A stretch of 64,000 bases of DNA from Magnetococcus marinus MC-1 (lineage in GTDB: Bacteria > Pseudomonadota > Magnetococcia > Magnetococcales > Magnetococcaceae): the NCBI RefSeq assembly GCF_000014865.1, contig NC_008576.1:711501-775500 (forward strand). The letters run 5' to 3'. This document shows positions 16,225 through 25,920 of the stretch, piece by piece. The notes under the pieces were generated by a model. That model made no database searches and was not told where the DNA came from. It saw nothing but the letters and a program-made list of their open reading frames with translations. Position numbers and translations under genes: made by a program. How positions within the stretch are numbered: the first letter of the stretch is position 1; every line of letters starts with the position of its first letter.

Positions 16225-18318
16225 GGGTGGGGTGTAACCAAAATAGTCAAAAATCCGCTGATTGCTGGGATGCTTGGGGTCGAGCAGATGGGGGTGAATA
16301 TCCCGCAGCAGCACATCGGCATTCCAGGGATCATAGGGAATCAACTTTTCCAAGGCGGGATCTGGTCGCATAAACAGGCGGCTCTTTTGGTTAAGCATGG
16401 AGGCGGCAAACGAGAAGGATGAGTTGGAGATTGCCAGCAGGTGGGCCTGACTCATCACATAAAAATCTGAAAAATAGGGGATGCCTTGCAGCCCGATACG
16501 CAGATCCATAGCGGTCTTGGGCTGGTAGTGGGCAAAGGCGGGTAAAACCTGCGGCAGATCATCGCTGGCGATGTAGAGCACAGGGTTGCGCAAGCGGGGC
16601 CAAATGTCGGCCAAAAAGGCTAAATACCACGCCTCTGGCGCGACAAAAAAATAGCCATAACCATAATCCCCGCGACGGAGATGCAGCACCACCAGCGTGG
16701 CCTCTGGACCAATCATCGTCTCAATGGCTTGATCCAGGGGCAGACGAATCTCATCCTGTACCCGATACAGGCGCAGAAAAAGTTCACGCCAGGGGCGCAT
16801 CAGCGAGCTATGGGGCTGGAAATAACCGATAATCTCGCAATCTCGCTGGGGCTGCTGCTGGATGAGGGGCACCATCTGTTGGGCGGCCATGCGGTCGGTG
16901 GTGTCTTTAACCACCCCATAGGGGCCGGTTAAACCTCGGCTGGGGATGCCGTACAGGGCGTTACCCGCCCAGGGTGGGGTTTCAATCACGGCATCGAGCT
17001 GCTTGGCCATGATCTCCAGGGCAAAATATTGAAAAATCTGGTTGGCAAAACGACCAATTTTGCCAAAGGTGGGCATGGAGAGACGCCGACGCCGCACATA
17101 GAGGGCATCTCCCCAGTTTATGTCATAGGGTGAGCGCTCGGCCTTGCGCACAAAATCCCGCTGCTCTAACCAGTCATCCATCTCATCAATAAGGGGGGCC
17201 CCGGCATAGAGTTCCCGATAGCTAACCTCAACAATAATCGCATCAAACCGCCCCAGCAGCGATTCTGCCCCCCGCAGTACCTTTAATGCCGTCTCCTTAA
17301 TATCCAAAATTAATAAATTAAAACCTTTTATATCAATGCGATGCCATTCTAAAAGGGCGGGTAGCGTGGTGGTGTTCAGGGGCAGGGTTGCGGCGGTTTC
17401 CGTTGGTGAGTGTCTCTCTATCGGCGCGTTGACGGGCGAGCTTGTATGGCTTTGACGAACAGAAGCCCGGTGCACAGTGAGCGGCTGAGGCTGGTCGGAT
17501 AGGATTCCTTGCAGGCAGCGCACAGCGGGGATGTGAGCAAAACGCTGGGCCAGTTGGCTGTAGGTTTGTGGGTCTGCTTCAATAAACAGCACAGTCCCAC
17601 AGCCAGCCTGTTGATAGTTGGGGTAAGCCTCCCCCAAATGAGCCCCAACATGGATCACGTTTTGGGCTTGGATGCCATGTTGGGGTAACGTTTGATGCAG
17701 CAAAAACCTATGCTGCTCCTGGGGCATGAGTCGTCCCATGTGGCGTGGGGCCAGCACCATCACCTCGGCGGGGTGCTCAGTCAACCAACTTTGGGGCTGT
17801 TGATGGCGGGTAAGCTGCCCATTGGCGGCCACCTGTATGATCTGGTAGCCATGTACCCCACAGCGTTCAAACAGGTGGGCCAAACTTTCATCCAGCGGAG
17901 CGGTTAAGTGGGGTAGGTGCAGCCACTCGATGGCGCGGCGCTGCAACAGCCGCTGCGCTCCTTGCAGCAAAGCTTGCAGATCCAGCCCCGGCCCAAGCTG
18001 GAGATAGTCAATATGGGATAATCCGCCATTGAGACAGTAATCATCCAAGCTCGAATTGGGCGGTGTGTGGGGGTAACGGGCGCGGTCGGGCTGATGGTCC
18101 ACACAGAGGTAGAGGCAGTGGTTGCTGGGAGAGAGGGGGAAGGGGGGCTCGCCATGCAGGGTGGTATGCCACACCTTGTGGTCGCTTAGCAATTGGTGCA
18201 ACTGGGCATCGTGGCAGTGGGGCAGCAGGGTATGGTGCAGGGTGGCTGAGCCAACCTCCATTAAAAGGGGCTGCTTGGGGAGTAAGCGTTGCCACAGGGC
18301 CTGTTTAACCGCTGTCAT
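16216..18318 (-). CDS. FkbM-type methyltransferase fused to a GT11 (fucosyltransferase-like) domain
   Basis: A 700-residue multidomain protein. Residues about 210-410 form a FkbM-type SAM-dependent methyltransferase (VIHVGAHLGEAYPNY; LLILDIKETALKVLRGAESLL, with an Asp-Ile-Lys-Glu version of the usual acidic motif). Residues about 418-690 resemble GT11 alpha-1,2-fucosyltransferases: GRFANQIFQYFAL, HLRRGDY at 546-552, and ISNSSFSFAAS near 650. Residues about 60-190 look like a worn, earlier copy of the FkbM C-terminal half (LDDYCLNGG..., LQGAQRLL). It probably adds and methylates a sugar on a surface glycan. It stands alone between queA and a dead IS, which suggests acquisition. Confidence 0.72.
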   Translation of the reverse strand: MTAVKQALWQRLLPKQPLLMEVGSATLHHTLLPHCHDAQLHQLLSDHKVWHTTLHGEPPFPLSPSNHCLYLCVDHQPDRARYPHTPPNSSLDDYCLNGGLSHIDYLQLGPGLDLQALLQGAQRLLQRRAIEWLHLPHLTAPLDESLAHLFERCGVHGYQIIQVAANGQLTRHQQPQSWLTEHPAEVMVLAPRHMGRLMPQEQHRFLLHQTLPQHGIQAQNVIHVGAHLGEAYPNYQQAGCGTVLFIEADPQTYSQLAQRFAHIPAVRCLQGILSDQPQPLTVHRASVRQSHTSSPVNAPIERHSPTETAATLPLNTTTLPALLEWHRIDIKGFNLLILDIKETALKVLRGAESLLGRFDAIIVEVSYRELYAGAPLIDEMDDWLEQRDFVRKAERSPYDINWGDALYVRRRRLSMPTFGKIGRFANQIFQYFALEIMAKQLDAVIETPPWAGNALYGIPSRGLTGPYGVVKDTTDRMAAQQMVPLIQQQPQRDCEIIGYFQPHSSLMRPWRELFLRLYRVQDEIRLPLDQAIETMIGPEATLVVLHLRRGDYGYGYFFVAPEAWYLAFLADIWPRLRNPVLYIASDDLPQVLPAFAHYQPKTAMDLRIGLQGIPYFSDFYVMSQAHLLAISNSSFSFAASMLNQKSRLFMRPDPALEKLIPYDPWNADVLLRDIHPHLLDPKHPSNQRIFDYFGYTPPSG

Positions 18319-18550
18319 TGAAGGGTTTTCCTTAACTCAAGAGGCACTAAGGTGCCCTAAAATAGGCCAATATGGGCGGTTAACGACCACTCTATCGCTA
18401 TGATAATAAAATCGTTGCAAAGTTTACAAGAGCGACCCGCTTGCATGCTGATGAATGGTTGCAAATGTTTAGACTCTACAACCCCTTGCAATGCGGAGTC
18501 TTTTTGATGGGCCTTGGATCATCGAAGGGTTCGATTCAAGGAGATCAAGG

Positions 18551-18965
18551 ATGAGTGATATAGCCAAGAAGGCTCAGCCATACAATCGGATGCCAGTTTA
18601 ACTTGAGGAGCAGGTGTTCAATCAATGGATCCTACCGTAGCTCGCAATGTCCAAGCGTGGTCCCAGAAGCCAAATTGGCTACCACAAGGTGTTCAACCTG
18701 ATCCTTCAGCTCCTCTATACGGGTATGCCGTGGAAACAGCAACCGATCCCTCAAGAGCCACCGGGGAAGCCAGTGATCCACTACACCGGACTCTATAAAC
18801 CCTATGCACGCTGGGCTGAGGATGATTCTTTGGCTAAAGCCTTTACCGGATCGGTCAAGTATTTGGGAGAGCAGGAAAAGCTGGACCAGCCTCTCCTTCA
18901 TGGTGATGGTTCAAACATCGTTGCAAAAAGGGGGCGACGGCATCGGCTACTCGGGCCACAAGTAG
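18551..18965 (+). pseudogene. Degenerate IS5-like transposase, N-terminal part
   Basis: One frame from the ATG at 18551 reads as the N-terminal half of an IS4/IS5-superfamily DDE transposase (IGYHKVFNLILQLLYTGMPW; HGDGSNIVAK), but it carries two in-frame stops (TAA at 18599 and TAG at 18638). A frameshift at the AAAAAGGGGG run (about 18925-18934) follows, after which the expected GDGIGYSGHK continues in another frame and stops at 18963. The C-terminal catalytic half is absent; the sequence then passes into short repeats. No clear terminal inverted repeats were found. It is a relic and cannot move itself. Confidence 0.8.
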
Positions 18966-18991
18966 GAATAGAATTCTGAGAATTCCGTATG

Positions 18992-19048
18992 AAGTGTATG
19001 TCCTCGGAATTCTTAACTTAGCGCCATTCGCCCCTGTCCCCAGAATTC
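18992..19048 (+). repeat. Composite palindromic repeat, left copy
   Basis: This unit contains AAGTGTATGTCCT, then CTTAACTTAGCGCCATTCG (19012-19030), then TGTCCCCAGAATTC. The same three blocks occur in the same order, inverted, at 20709-20777; the middle 19 bases are identical. The two copies bracket two minus-strand genes. Short repeats with this GAATTC/GGGGACA look are often associated with REP-type elements; that link is from memory. Confidence 0.75.
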
Positions 19049-19058
19049 ACAGAACTCT

Positions 19059-19088
19059 ACCCAATTAAGTGTATGTCCCCAGAACTCC
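19059..19088 (+). repeat. 30-bp direct repeat, copy 1
   Basis: Starts ACCCAATTAAGTGTATGTCC and is identical over 30 bases to 19453-19482. The pair flanks the small lipoprotein gene. The core (AAGTGTATGTCCCC) recurs again at 19502. Confidence 0.85.
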
Positions 19089-19127
19089 CCCACTGCTCGG
19101 AACTCCCTGAACTCCCTAATTTTGGAT

Positions 19128-19397
19128 TCACTTACATTCAATGGCTAGTGACTGTCTTGGGGCAATAATCATCCCGTTAGCTGTGGGCAAGCCTACCATG
19201 GAACTATCTTGATTGATTACCTTGTAACCTTCAGGACATAAAACCCCAGCTTTTTGGTAACACTGAGCCAGATTCCGCCCCATCCCACTGCAATGCATAA
19301 TAAAACCAGGTTTTCCATCCGGGCCTAAAAAAGGTTCAGGCTCAATAGAAGCACAACCAACCAGAAGGAATACTAAGCTGAAAGAAAGAGAGCGCAT
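19128..19397 (-). CDS. Small lipoprotein, unknown function
   Basis: An 89-residue protein with a signal peptide and lipobox (FLLVGCAS, Cys about 15), so it is probably membrane-anchored by lipid. The mature part has four further Cys (in MHCSG, AQCYQ, LCPEG and the final ECK), suggesting a small disulfide-stabilised fold. I do not recognise the family. It lies inside the short-repeat field and is flanked by a 30-bp direct repeat; its base composition is more AT-rich than the main chromosome here. Possibly a cargo gene of a transferred segment. Confidence 0.6.
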   Translation of the reverse strand: MRSLSFSLVFLLVGCASIEPEPFLGPDGKPGFIMHCSGMGRNLAQCYQKAGVLCPEGYKVINQDSSMVGLPTANGMIIAPRQSLAIECK

Positions 19398-19452
19398 GAT
19401 TAGACCTCATTAATTTTTGGTAGTGTCGCCGAATTCCGGGGACAGTTACATT

Positions 19453-19482
19453 ACCCAATTAAGTGTATGTCCCCAGAACTCC
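19453..19482 (+). repeat. 30-bp direct repeat, copy 2, within an inverted-repeat hairpin
   Basis: Identical to 19059-19088. Just upstream is GAATTCCGGGGACA (19432-19445), which pairs with TGTATGTCCCC-type sequence here to make an imperfect hairpin. A further short copy follows at 19502-19523. Confidence 0.8.
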
Positions 19483-19501
19483 ACAGAACTCCTAAACTCC
19501 T

Positions 19502-19523
19502 AAGTGTATGTCCCCAGAACTCC
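19502..19523 (+). repeat. Short repeat copy (AAGTGTATGTCCCC core)
   Basis: A 22-base copy of the repeat core, 20 bases after the previous copy, with degenerate AACTCC words between them. Confidence 0.75.
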
Positions 19524-19617
19524 AACCCTGATGTGCCCAGTGACTTACACCCAATTCAAGTTGTTTTCAGCTTTATATCAATATATTATGCTGTTTTTTT
19601 TAAGAAGAAAGTCCGGT

Positions 19618-20241
19618 CTAATCGAGGACGCGACTGATAATACGCTCGGAGCATTTCACGAAACCAATTACTCCCTCCAGCGACCTCGTGCGAATCACTT
19701 TTTGGTCTTGCGTGTATTCAGAATTAGCAACCATAAGATCCAACGGCACCAATACATCCATCCCACCAATCTTTCGGTTATACACGATAGATACTTTTCT
19801 CGAAGCCATTAGTTCAAGTAGCACCTTCTTAGTATCGTTATCGGTGGCGCTATAAACAAAGAGCTTGTAGCCAGGCTCTTCATCGAACGATTGTTGTCGT
19901 GACTTCGCTGTAGAACCAGAAGCAGTCTGTAGATATGCAAAGGCTGGCCGCTCAAATGAAGACGATGGCGAGGTCATGTTTTTCAAGCCGACTTTTAGCG
20001 CCAGGCCTAAAGCACGATCGGTTGCTCTGAGAACTATGCTTCCATTTACAGCGACTTGATTACCGTTGAGATAAACGCGATCTGCGGTTGCCGTCAAGAA
20101 TGTTAGTTGACATCCTTGGATATCACCGGCCACTTGGATAGGCTGAAATATCACCCAATGCGTTCCGGAAAAGGAATCATCCGCAGCTAGAGCGTTGAAC
20201 GAGAGGCAGGTTAGTATCATGACGAAAAGTGCGCGTCGCAT
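19618..20241 (-). CDS. Secreted/periplasmic protein, unknown function
   Basis: A 207-residue protein with a clear Sec signal peptide (MRRALFVMILTCLSFNALAA, cleavage after about residue 20). The mature part has no motif I recognise; it looks beta-rich, with alternating polar and hydrophobic strands (YKLFVYSATDND, KVSIVYNRKIGGMDVLVPLDL). Two Cys (in IQGCQLT and VKCSE) could form a disulfide. Base composition is clearly more AT-rich than the flanking queA and tgt genes. It lies inside the inverted composite repeats (18992-19048 and 20709-20777), so it is probably foreign cargo. Confidence 0.6.
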   Translation of the reverse strand: MRRALFVMILTCLSFNALAADDSFSGTHWVIFQPIQVAGDIQGCQLTFLTATADRVYLNGNQVAVNGSIVLRATDRALGLALKVGLKNMTSPSSSFERPAFAYLQTASGSTAKSRQQSFDEEPGYKLFVYSATDNDTKKVLLELMASRKVSIVYNRKIGGMDVLVPLDLMVANSEYTQDQKVIRTRSLEGVIGFVKCSERIISRVLD

Positions 20242-20365
20242 AAAATTTAGTTCCTGATGAGTTATAACAAGTTATTACCTGAATCGGTGACTTTCTTTGG
20301 TGCGTGCTGACCGAACGCTTCTCCCAACATATCAACCCCTGTTTTTACCCTCAGAATGGAATTCC

Positions 20366-20416
20366 GAATTCCGGGGACATACACTTTATTCATGGGAATT
20401 CTGGGAACACACACTT
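20366..20416 (-). repeat. Two short inverted copies of the AAGTGTATGTCCCC repeat
   Basis: GAATTCCGGGGACATACACT at 20366 and GAATTCTGGGAACACACACT at 20396 are reverse-complement copies of the repeat core found at 19059, 19453 and 19502; the second is diverged. Confidence 0.75.
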
Positions 20417-20708
20417 CATTGTTGGGGTTAGGCGTGCCCCAGAACTTCCCCAAAAACATGACGAGACAATTCTACGGCTGAAACCCCTCTATTTCATAAG
20501 GGATTACCCACCCAAAACGGTGACTTTTGGCGGGGGACGCAGCCAGCGCACACCTTAAAATGGTGTTGTTTTCTCTCGTACAGATTGCTGTTGCGCTCAT
20601 GCTAGCCTTTTTCATCGCACCATAATAGATATTTTTTTCATCTCTATTATTTATTACCGCCGACCACTACCCGAACCCACAGGATAAAGCTTTTCAAACC
20701 ACTGGTGA

Positions 20709-20777
20709 AAATTCTGGAGACATACACGAATGGCGCTAAGTTAAGGGCTTATACCAGGAAATTCAGGACATACACTT
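20709..20777 (-). repeat. Composite palindromic repeat, right copy (inverted)
   Basis: Inverted partner of 18992-19048. CGAATGGCGCTAAGTTAAG at 20727-20745 is the exact reverse complement of 19012-19030, with AATTCTGGAGACA on one side and GGACATACACTT on the other. Confidence 0.75.
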
Positions 20778-20968
20778 TATTCATGAGCAACGCTCTTTTT
20801 TGACTTTGACCGAATTATGGGGACCATCACGTCCTTCCAGGTTACGTTGCATCAGTCTCCTTCTTTCTCTTTTCATCTGTATTTTGCGAGGCATCACCCA
20901 TGGGCAGGGTAATCTTGCGGTTGGCTGGGTGGGCTTGAAATCGCTGCTTGGTGCGTTTACGGTGGTAG

Positions 20969-22192
<1,224 letters not shown>

Positions 22193-22205
22193 GGGTTGTG
22201 GGAAG

Positions 22206-22234
22206 AAAGCCTGTCGCTCGGCATAGGCTTTTCG
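22206..22234 (+). terminator. Probable intrinsic terminator of tgt
   Basis: AAAGCCT (22206-22212) and AGGCTTT (22225-22231) form a 7-bp stem with a 12-base loop, running into TTTT, 14 bases after the tgt stop. Confidence 0.55.
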
Positions 22235-22458
22235 TATAATAAATGAAAAATATCATCTATCCACCCTTGTTGAAATTTTTCCTGGCAAAAAAAATGGGGG
22301 AGAGTGACGTGTGGATTTTTAGGATATCCAATAGGTTACTGAAAACTGACATACTTTTGTAACAGTTTGGTGCTTTACATCTTCCCGCTTAGCCAACACA
22401 ATTTTACAGTTAGAAATTAGAGATACGAAAAAACTTCGATTGCAGAAGGTGGATCGCC

Positions 22459-24798
22459 ATGTTGGAAAAAGCTGCTTGGACCAAGGCCGTTCAAATCGTC
22501 ATCATGGTGAGTATCCTCTTGGTACTGGGAATCACTGTATGGAGCGGCCAGCAGCTGCGTCACATGAGTCTCTCGGGTGAGGCCCAATCGTTGGTTACTT
22601 GGTCGATGGTGCTGGTGTGCGGTTTAATAGGGCTGCTTAGCATGGGCTTACTGGTGTTGCGGCAGCAACTCCAGCGGCAACAGTGGCGGTTAAACCAGCA
22701 GTTGGATGTGTTGACCACAGGAGATCTTACGCATCGGGTCGATTTAGACGCAAAGACGCGCGGGAGTGGTGTGGAGCAGCAAGTCGGTATGCTGACCGAT
22801 CAGTTGGATTGGGTGTTGCGTATCGTCAAACTCCAGGCCCGGAGCGTGGCGGCGGTGGTGCAGGAGTTGGGGCCGCTGCGGGAGCAGTTGTATAAAGATT
22901 CGCATGACTCTAAAGCGCTCTCTTGGGAAGTGACACGGGAGAATGATCGCCTGGATCAAGAGATTCAACAACTCAATCAGCATGTTGGTGAAGCGCAACA
23001 ACGTATTGTCAATGTCGCGGGCGCGGTGGAGAGTCTGGCGCAAAATATTACAGAAATTGCTCAATCGGCGCAGTTGGCCGATGTCAATGTCTCTACCATG
23101 GCTTCGGCGGCTGAAGAGATGACCTCCAACATTGACCAAGTACGGTCTTTGTTGGGGCGGGTTAATGACTCGGTAAGTCAAGTATCGGGGGCTATTGGTG
23201 GCTTAAATCTTTCGCTCAATGATGTGCGCAGTCGCTGCCAAACCGCCGATGGCATGTCCGCCGAGGCTAACCAGCTCTCCCATGCTACCCGTGAGGTGAT
23301 GCGGGGCTTGGCTGGAGAGGCTGCCGAGGTGTATAAGGCCGTAAAAACCATCCGTAATATTGCGGACCAAACCAATATGTTGGCGTTGAATGCGGCCATT
23401 GAGTCGGCTGGCGCGGGGGAGGCGGGTAAGGGCTTTGCGGTGGTGGCCAATGAGGTCAAAGCGCTGGCGGCCCAGACCGGTGAAGCAACCAACATGATTG
23501 AGAGTCGCATTCAGCAGATGCAGGCCAGCACCGAGGGTGCCGTGCAAGCTACCCGCAAGGTGGATGAGGTAATCAACAGTCTGGCTAAAACCAACCAAGC
23601 CATTACCGATGCGGTGGATGACCAAGCGGCTGGGGTGGATGAAATTAGCCGTTCTATTGAGTCTGTGACCTTTGCCGCAGATGAGGTAACGCGTAATACC
23701 TCTGAACTTTCCGTGGCCGCGCAGGAGGTGGCCCGTTCCGCTTTAGAGGCAGCCCAGGGTACCCGGGTTATTGCCGAGACCGCTTCGCACTTAGCGGAAC
23801 TTGCCGAAGAGGTCGCTCGTCAGAGCGAACTGGCCCAGCGCGAGTCAGATAAAGTTCAGCTGGGCGCAAAAGAGATTTTTTCGTCATCGGTGGAGGTGCA
23901 GAAACGCATGATTCAATCCATCCGCTTGATGGATTATCTGCACGGTTCGGTGGAGCATGCGGGGTTCTTAACCGGGGTGATCGACGCCACCGATGTCGCC
24001 TTGCGGGATGCGGTCCGTGGCTACCATACGCCCCCCGAGCCCTTTGATGTGCAGGGGGTTAAACAGGCCCACTTGGCGTGGCTGGGTAAATTGGAACAGG
24101 TGATCCGGGGTCGCATTGCCATGCGTGCCGAGGAGATGGCCAGCGGTCGTCAATGTGCCTTTGGCCTGTGGTATTATAGCGAGGGTGAAACCAAATTTAG
24201 CCACTTGCCGATTTTTCAAGAATTGGGGGAGGTTCACCTTAAGGTGCACGAAATGGCCAAAGAGGTGGTCACCTTAGCCAATCAACAGGAGTTAGAGGCT
24301 GCCGTGGCAGGGATGCAGCGTTTTGATACGCTACGTGGCAGACTGTTCGATATGCTGGACCAACTCTATATGGTGGCAGAGATGGCCATCGCAAAAGATA
24401 CGCAACCCAACCTCATGCCATGGAACAGCCATTTGGTCATTGGGGTCGCGCAGATGGATAAAGAGCACAGCCAGTTGGTGGCGTTAATTAACCAACTTTA
24501 CCATACCATTCTGGAGGGGGGCAGCTCCAAACAGGGGCAGCCGGTTCTAGAGGCTTTAATGCGTTATACCCAGGACCATTTTAAGCATGAGGAGGCGCTG
24601 CTCAAGCAGATGCACTACCCCGATTTGCAGGCGCATATGGCAGAACATCGGGCGTTGATCGAGCAGGTGCAGCATTTTCAGCAAGATTTTGAAAGGGGTC
24701 AGGCCAGTATTAATTTAAGGCTGGTGGGTTTTCTTAAAGATTGGCTAAGCAACCACATTCTCGGCAGCGACAAGCCCTATGGCACCTATGTTCGTTAG
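22459..24798 (+). CDS. Methyl-accepting chemotaxis protein with CZB and hemerythrin domains
   Basis: A 779-residue receptor. Two membrane helices (about 9-28 and 46-68) are separated by only a short loop, so there is almost no periplasmic sensor. A HAMP-like segment follows, then the coiled-coil signalling domain whose hairpin tip is [20 protein letters not shown]. After that comes a CZB-type zinc site with His538, Cys566 (CAFGLWYY), His593 and His597. The C-terminal 130 residues are a bacteriohemerythrin (MDKEH, HFKHEE, MAEH, NHI...D), a di-iron O2-binding fold. It should sense cytoplasmic oxygen or redox and zinc-thiol state and signal to CheA. The start follows GAAGGTGGATC. Confidence 0.9.
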   Translation: MLEKAAWTKAVQIVIMVSILLVLGITVWSGQQLRHMSLSGEAQSLVTWSMVLVCGLIGLLSMGLLVLRQQLQRQQWRLNQQLDVLTTGDLTHRVDLDAKTRGSGVEQQVGMLTDQLDWVLRIVKLQARSVAAVVQELGPLREQLYKDSHDSKALSWEVTRENDRLDQEIQQLNQHVGEAQQRIVNVAGAVESLAQNITEIAQSAQLADVNVSTMASAAEEMTSNIDQVRSLLGRVNDSVSQVSGAIGGLNLSLNDVRSRCQTADGMSAEANQLSHATREVMRGLAGEAAEVYKAVKTIRNIADQTNMLALNAAIESAGAGEAGKGFAVVANEVKALAAQTGEATNMIESRIQQMQASTEGAVQATRKVDEVINSLAKTNQAITDAVDDQAAGVDEISRSIESVTFAADEVTRNTSELSVAAQEVARSALEAAQGTRVIAETASHLAELAEEVARQSELAQRESDKVQLGAKEIFSSSVEVQKRMIQSIRLMDYLHGSVEHAGFLTGVIDATDVALRDAVRGYHTPPEPFDVQGVKQAHLAWLGKLEQVIRGRIAMRAEEMASGRQCAFGLWYYSEGETKFSHLPIFQELGEVHLKVHEMAKEVVTLANQQELEAAVAGMQRFDTLRGRLFDMLDQLYMVAEMAIAKDTQPNLMPWNSHLVIGVAQMDKEHSQLVALINQLYHTILEGGSSKQGQPVLEALMRYTQDHFKHEEALLKQMHYPDLQAHMAEHRALIEQVQHFQQDFERGQASINLRLVGFLKDWLSNHILGSDKPYGTYVR

Positions 24799-24821
24799 TG
24801 GCAGCTCAGGGCAGTCCAGGT

Positions 24822-25340
24822 TTAAACAAGGAAAAAATGGTCCATAATAAAGTTCGCCACGACCTCGGCATCATTCAGCGGCAGCAGGGGGAGCTGGGTG
24901 GGGTAGTGGGGATCATCACTCACCACAGCAAGCAGGTTATCCGCCCGCAGTGGGGATGGCGAGGGTGGCGTGGCGGCGCGATCTAATGCGTGCCGATGGA
25001 CCAGAATTTTGGGAATATCACCGCCCTTCATGCCCTCTACCAAAATTAGATCCGGGTCATCCATATAGGGTAGGAGCTGACGGGGGTCGGGTTGCTCCGT
25101 GGTGGGATGCTGACGTATTTGAAACCAGCTGTTGGGTCCCGCATAAAAGACGCTCTCGGCCCCTGCACGTCGAAAACGATCACTATCCTTGCCCGGTGTA
25201 TCGGGGTTGGCCTCATGATGCCCATACTTAACCACAGTGACCACATAACCCCGCTGACTGAGAATATGTGTGAGCTGTTCGATCAGGGTGGTTTTGCCGG
25301 TACCGCTGGCTGCAAAAAAGCCAATGATGGGGGTATCCAT
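24822..25340 (-). CDS. mobB: Molybdopterin-guanine dinucleotide biosynthesis protein MobB
   Basis: A 172-residue P-loop GTPase-type protein. The start at 25340 gives MDTPIIGFFAASGTGKTTL with the Walker A motif at about residues 11-18; the open frame upstream overlaps moaD and is ignored. VVKYGHHEANPDTPGKDS and DLILVEGMKG are typical MobB motifs. MobB assists MobA in joining GMP to molybdopterin. It starts 4 bases after moaD. Neither mobA nor other moa genes are in the window. Confidence 0.9.
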   Translation of the reverse strand: MDTPIIGFFAASGTGKTTLIEQLTHILSQRGYVVTVVKYGHHEANPDTPGKDSDRFRRAGAESVFYAGPNSWFQIRQHPTTEQPDPRQLLPYMDDPDLILVEGMKGGDIPKILVHRHALDRAATPPSPSPLRADNLLAVVSDDPHYPTQLPLLPLNDAEVVANFIMDHFFLV

Positions 25341-25344
25341 GGTG

Positions 25345-25596
25345 TCAACCGCCACTGACGGGTGGAAAAAAGGCGATTTCATCTCCATTTTGCACAGGGT
25401 CTTCACCTCGGGCATGGGTTTGGTTGACAGCAACCTGCACATCTCCGCCTGCCAAGGCATGGGCATAGGGATCACCCAAACCCTGTAGATAAAGCATCAG
25501 ACTGGCAACATTCGTGACGGATGCGGGCAGGGCCAGTTGGGTGGCAGGCATGCCCATCTTATCTTTGACCGAGGCAAAAAATAGCAGATTAGCCAT
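25345..25596 (-). CDS. moaD: Molybdopterin synthase small subunit
   Basis: An 83-residue ubiquitin-fold sulfur carrier ending in the required Gly-Gly (PPVSGG), the residue pair that is thiocarboxylated. The opening MANLLFFASVKDKMG is typical of MoaD. The start at 25596 has AAGGAC upstream; the frame is open to 25659 without a site. With MoaE it adds the dithiolene sulfurs of molybdopterin. It forms a two-gene unit with mobB. Confidence 0.88.
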   Translation of the reverse strand: MANLLFFASVKDKMGMPATQLALPASVTNVASLMLYLQGLGDPYAHALAGGDVQVAVNQTHARGEDPVQNGDEIAFFPPVSGG

Positions 25597-25920
25597 GGGC
25601 GTCCTTTCGTAACCATACGGGTGAGAGAAAAACGGCTTGTGTTGCGGCGTTGCAACCATCGTTGCACCATGGCCTGGTGCATCGAACGGGCGGGCAAGGT
25701 GCCGTGGCAGCTAGGGTGAGCCGCGCTGGGTTCGCATCAAGGGTCGTCTGGATGCGAACCGTTAAGCTTGTGGCCAGCACCCCGTTAAGCCATGGGCACG
25801 CTTCGGCGGCACGCTCTATCCTTGCCCGTCTCTAGGCTGCCAGCACCAGCGACCAACCGCCCCAGATCGCCATGTTGCGTTATTTTAGGCAGAGGCGCAC
25901 GATTTAGCAGGCTGAATTGG
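25597..25920. other. Intergenic stretch upstream of moaD
   Basis: About 320 bases with no supported gene. It should contain the promoter of the moaD-mobB unit. A molybdenum-cofactor riboswitch was considered because of its position, but I could not fold a convincing one by eye. Confidence 0.4.

Noticed and set aside
18480-18550. A tRNA fragment suggested by GGGTTCGATTCAAG
   Set aside because: No cloverleaf or acceptor stem surrounds it; it belongs to the left part of the IS relic.
18970-20790. CRISPR array
   Set aside because: The repeats are in both orientations, diverged, and irregularly spaced; no cas genes are present.
25597-25920. Molybdenum-cofactor riboswitch upstream of moaD
   Set aside because: The position is suitable, but I could not identify the conserved helices by eye; a covariance-model scan would decide.
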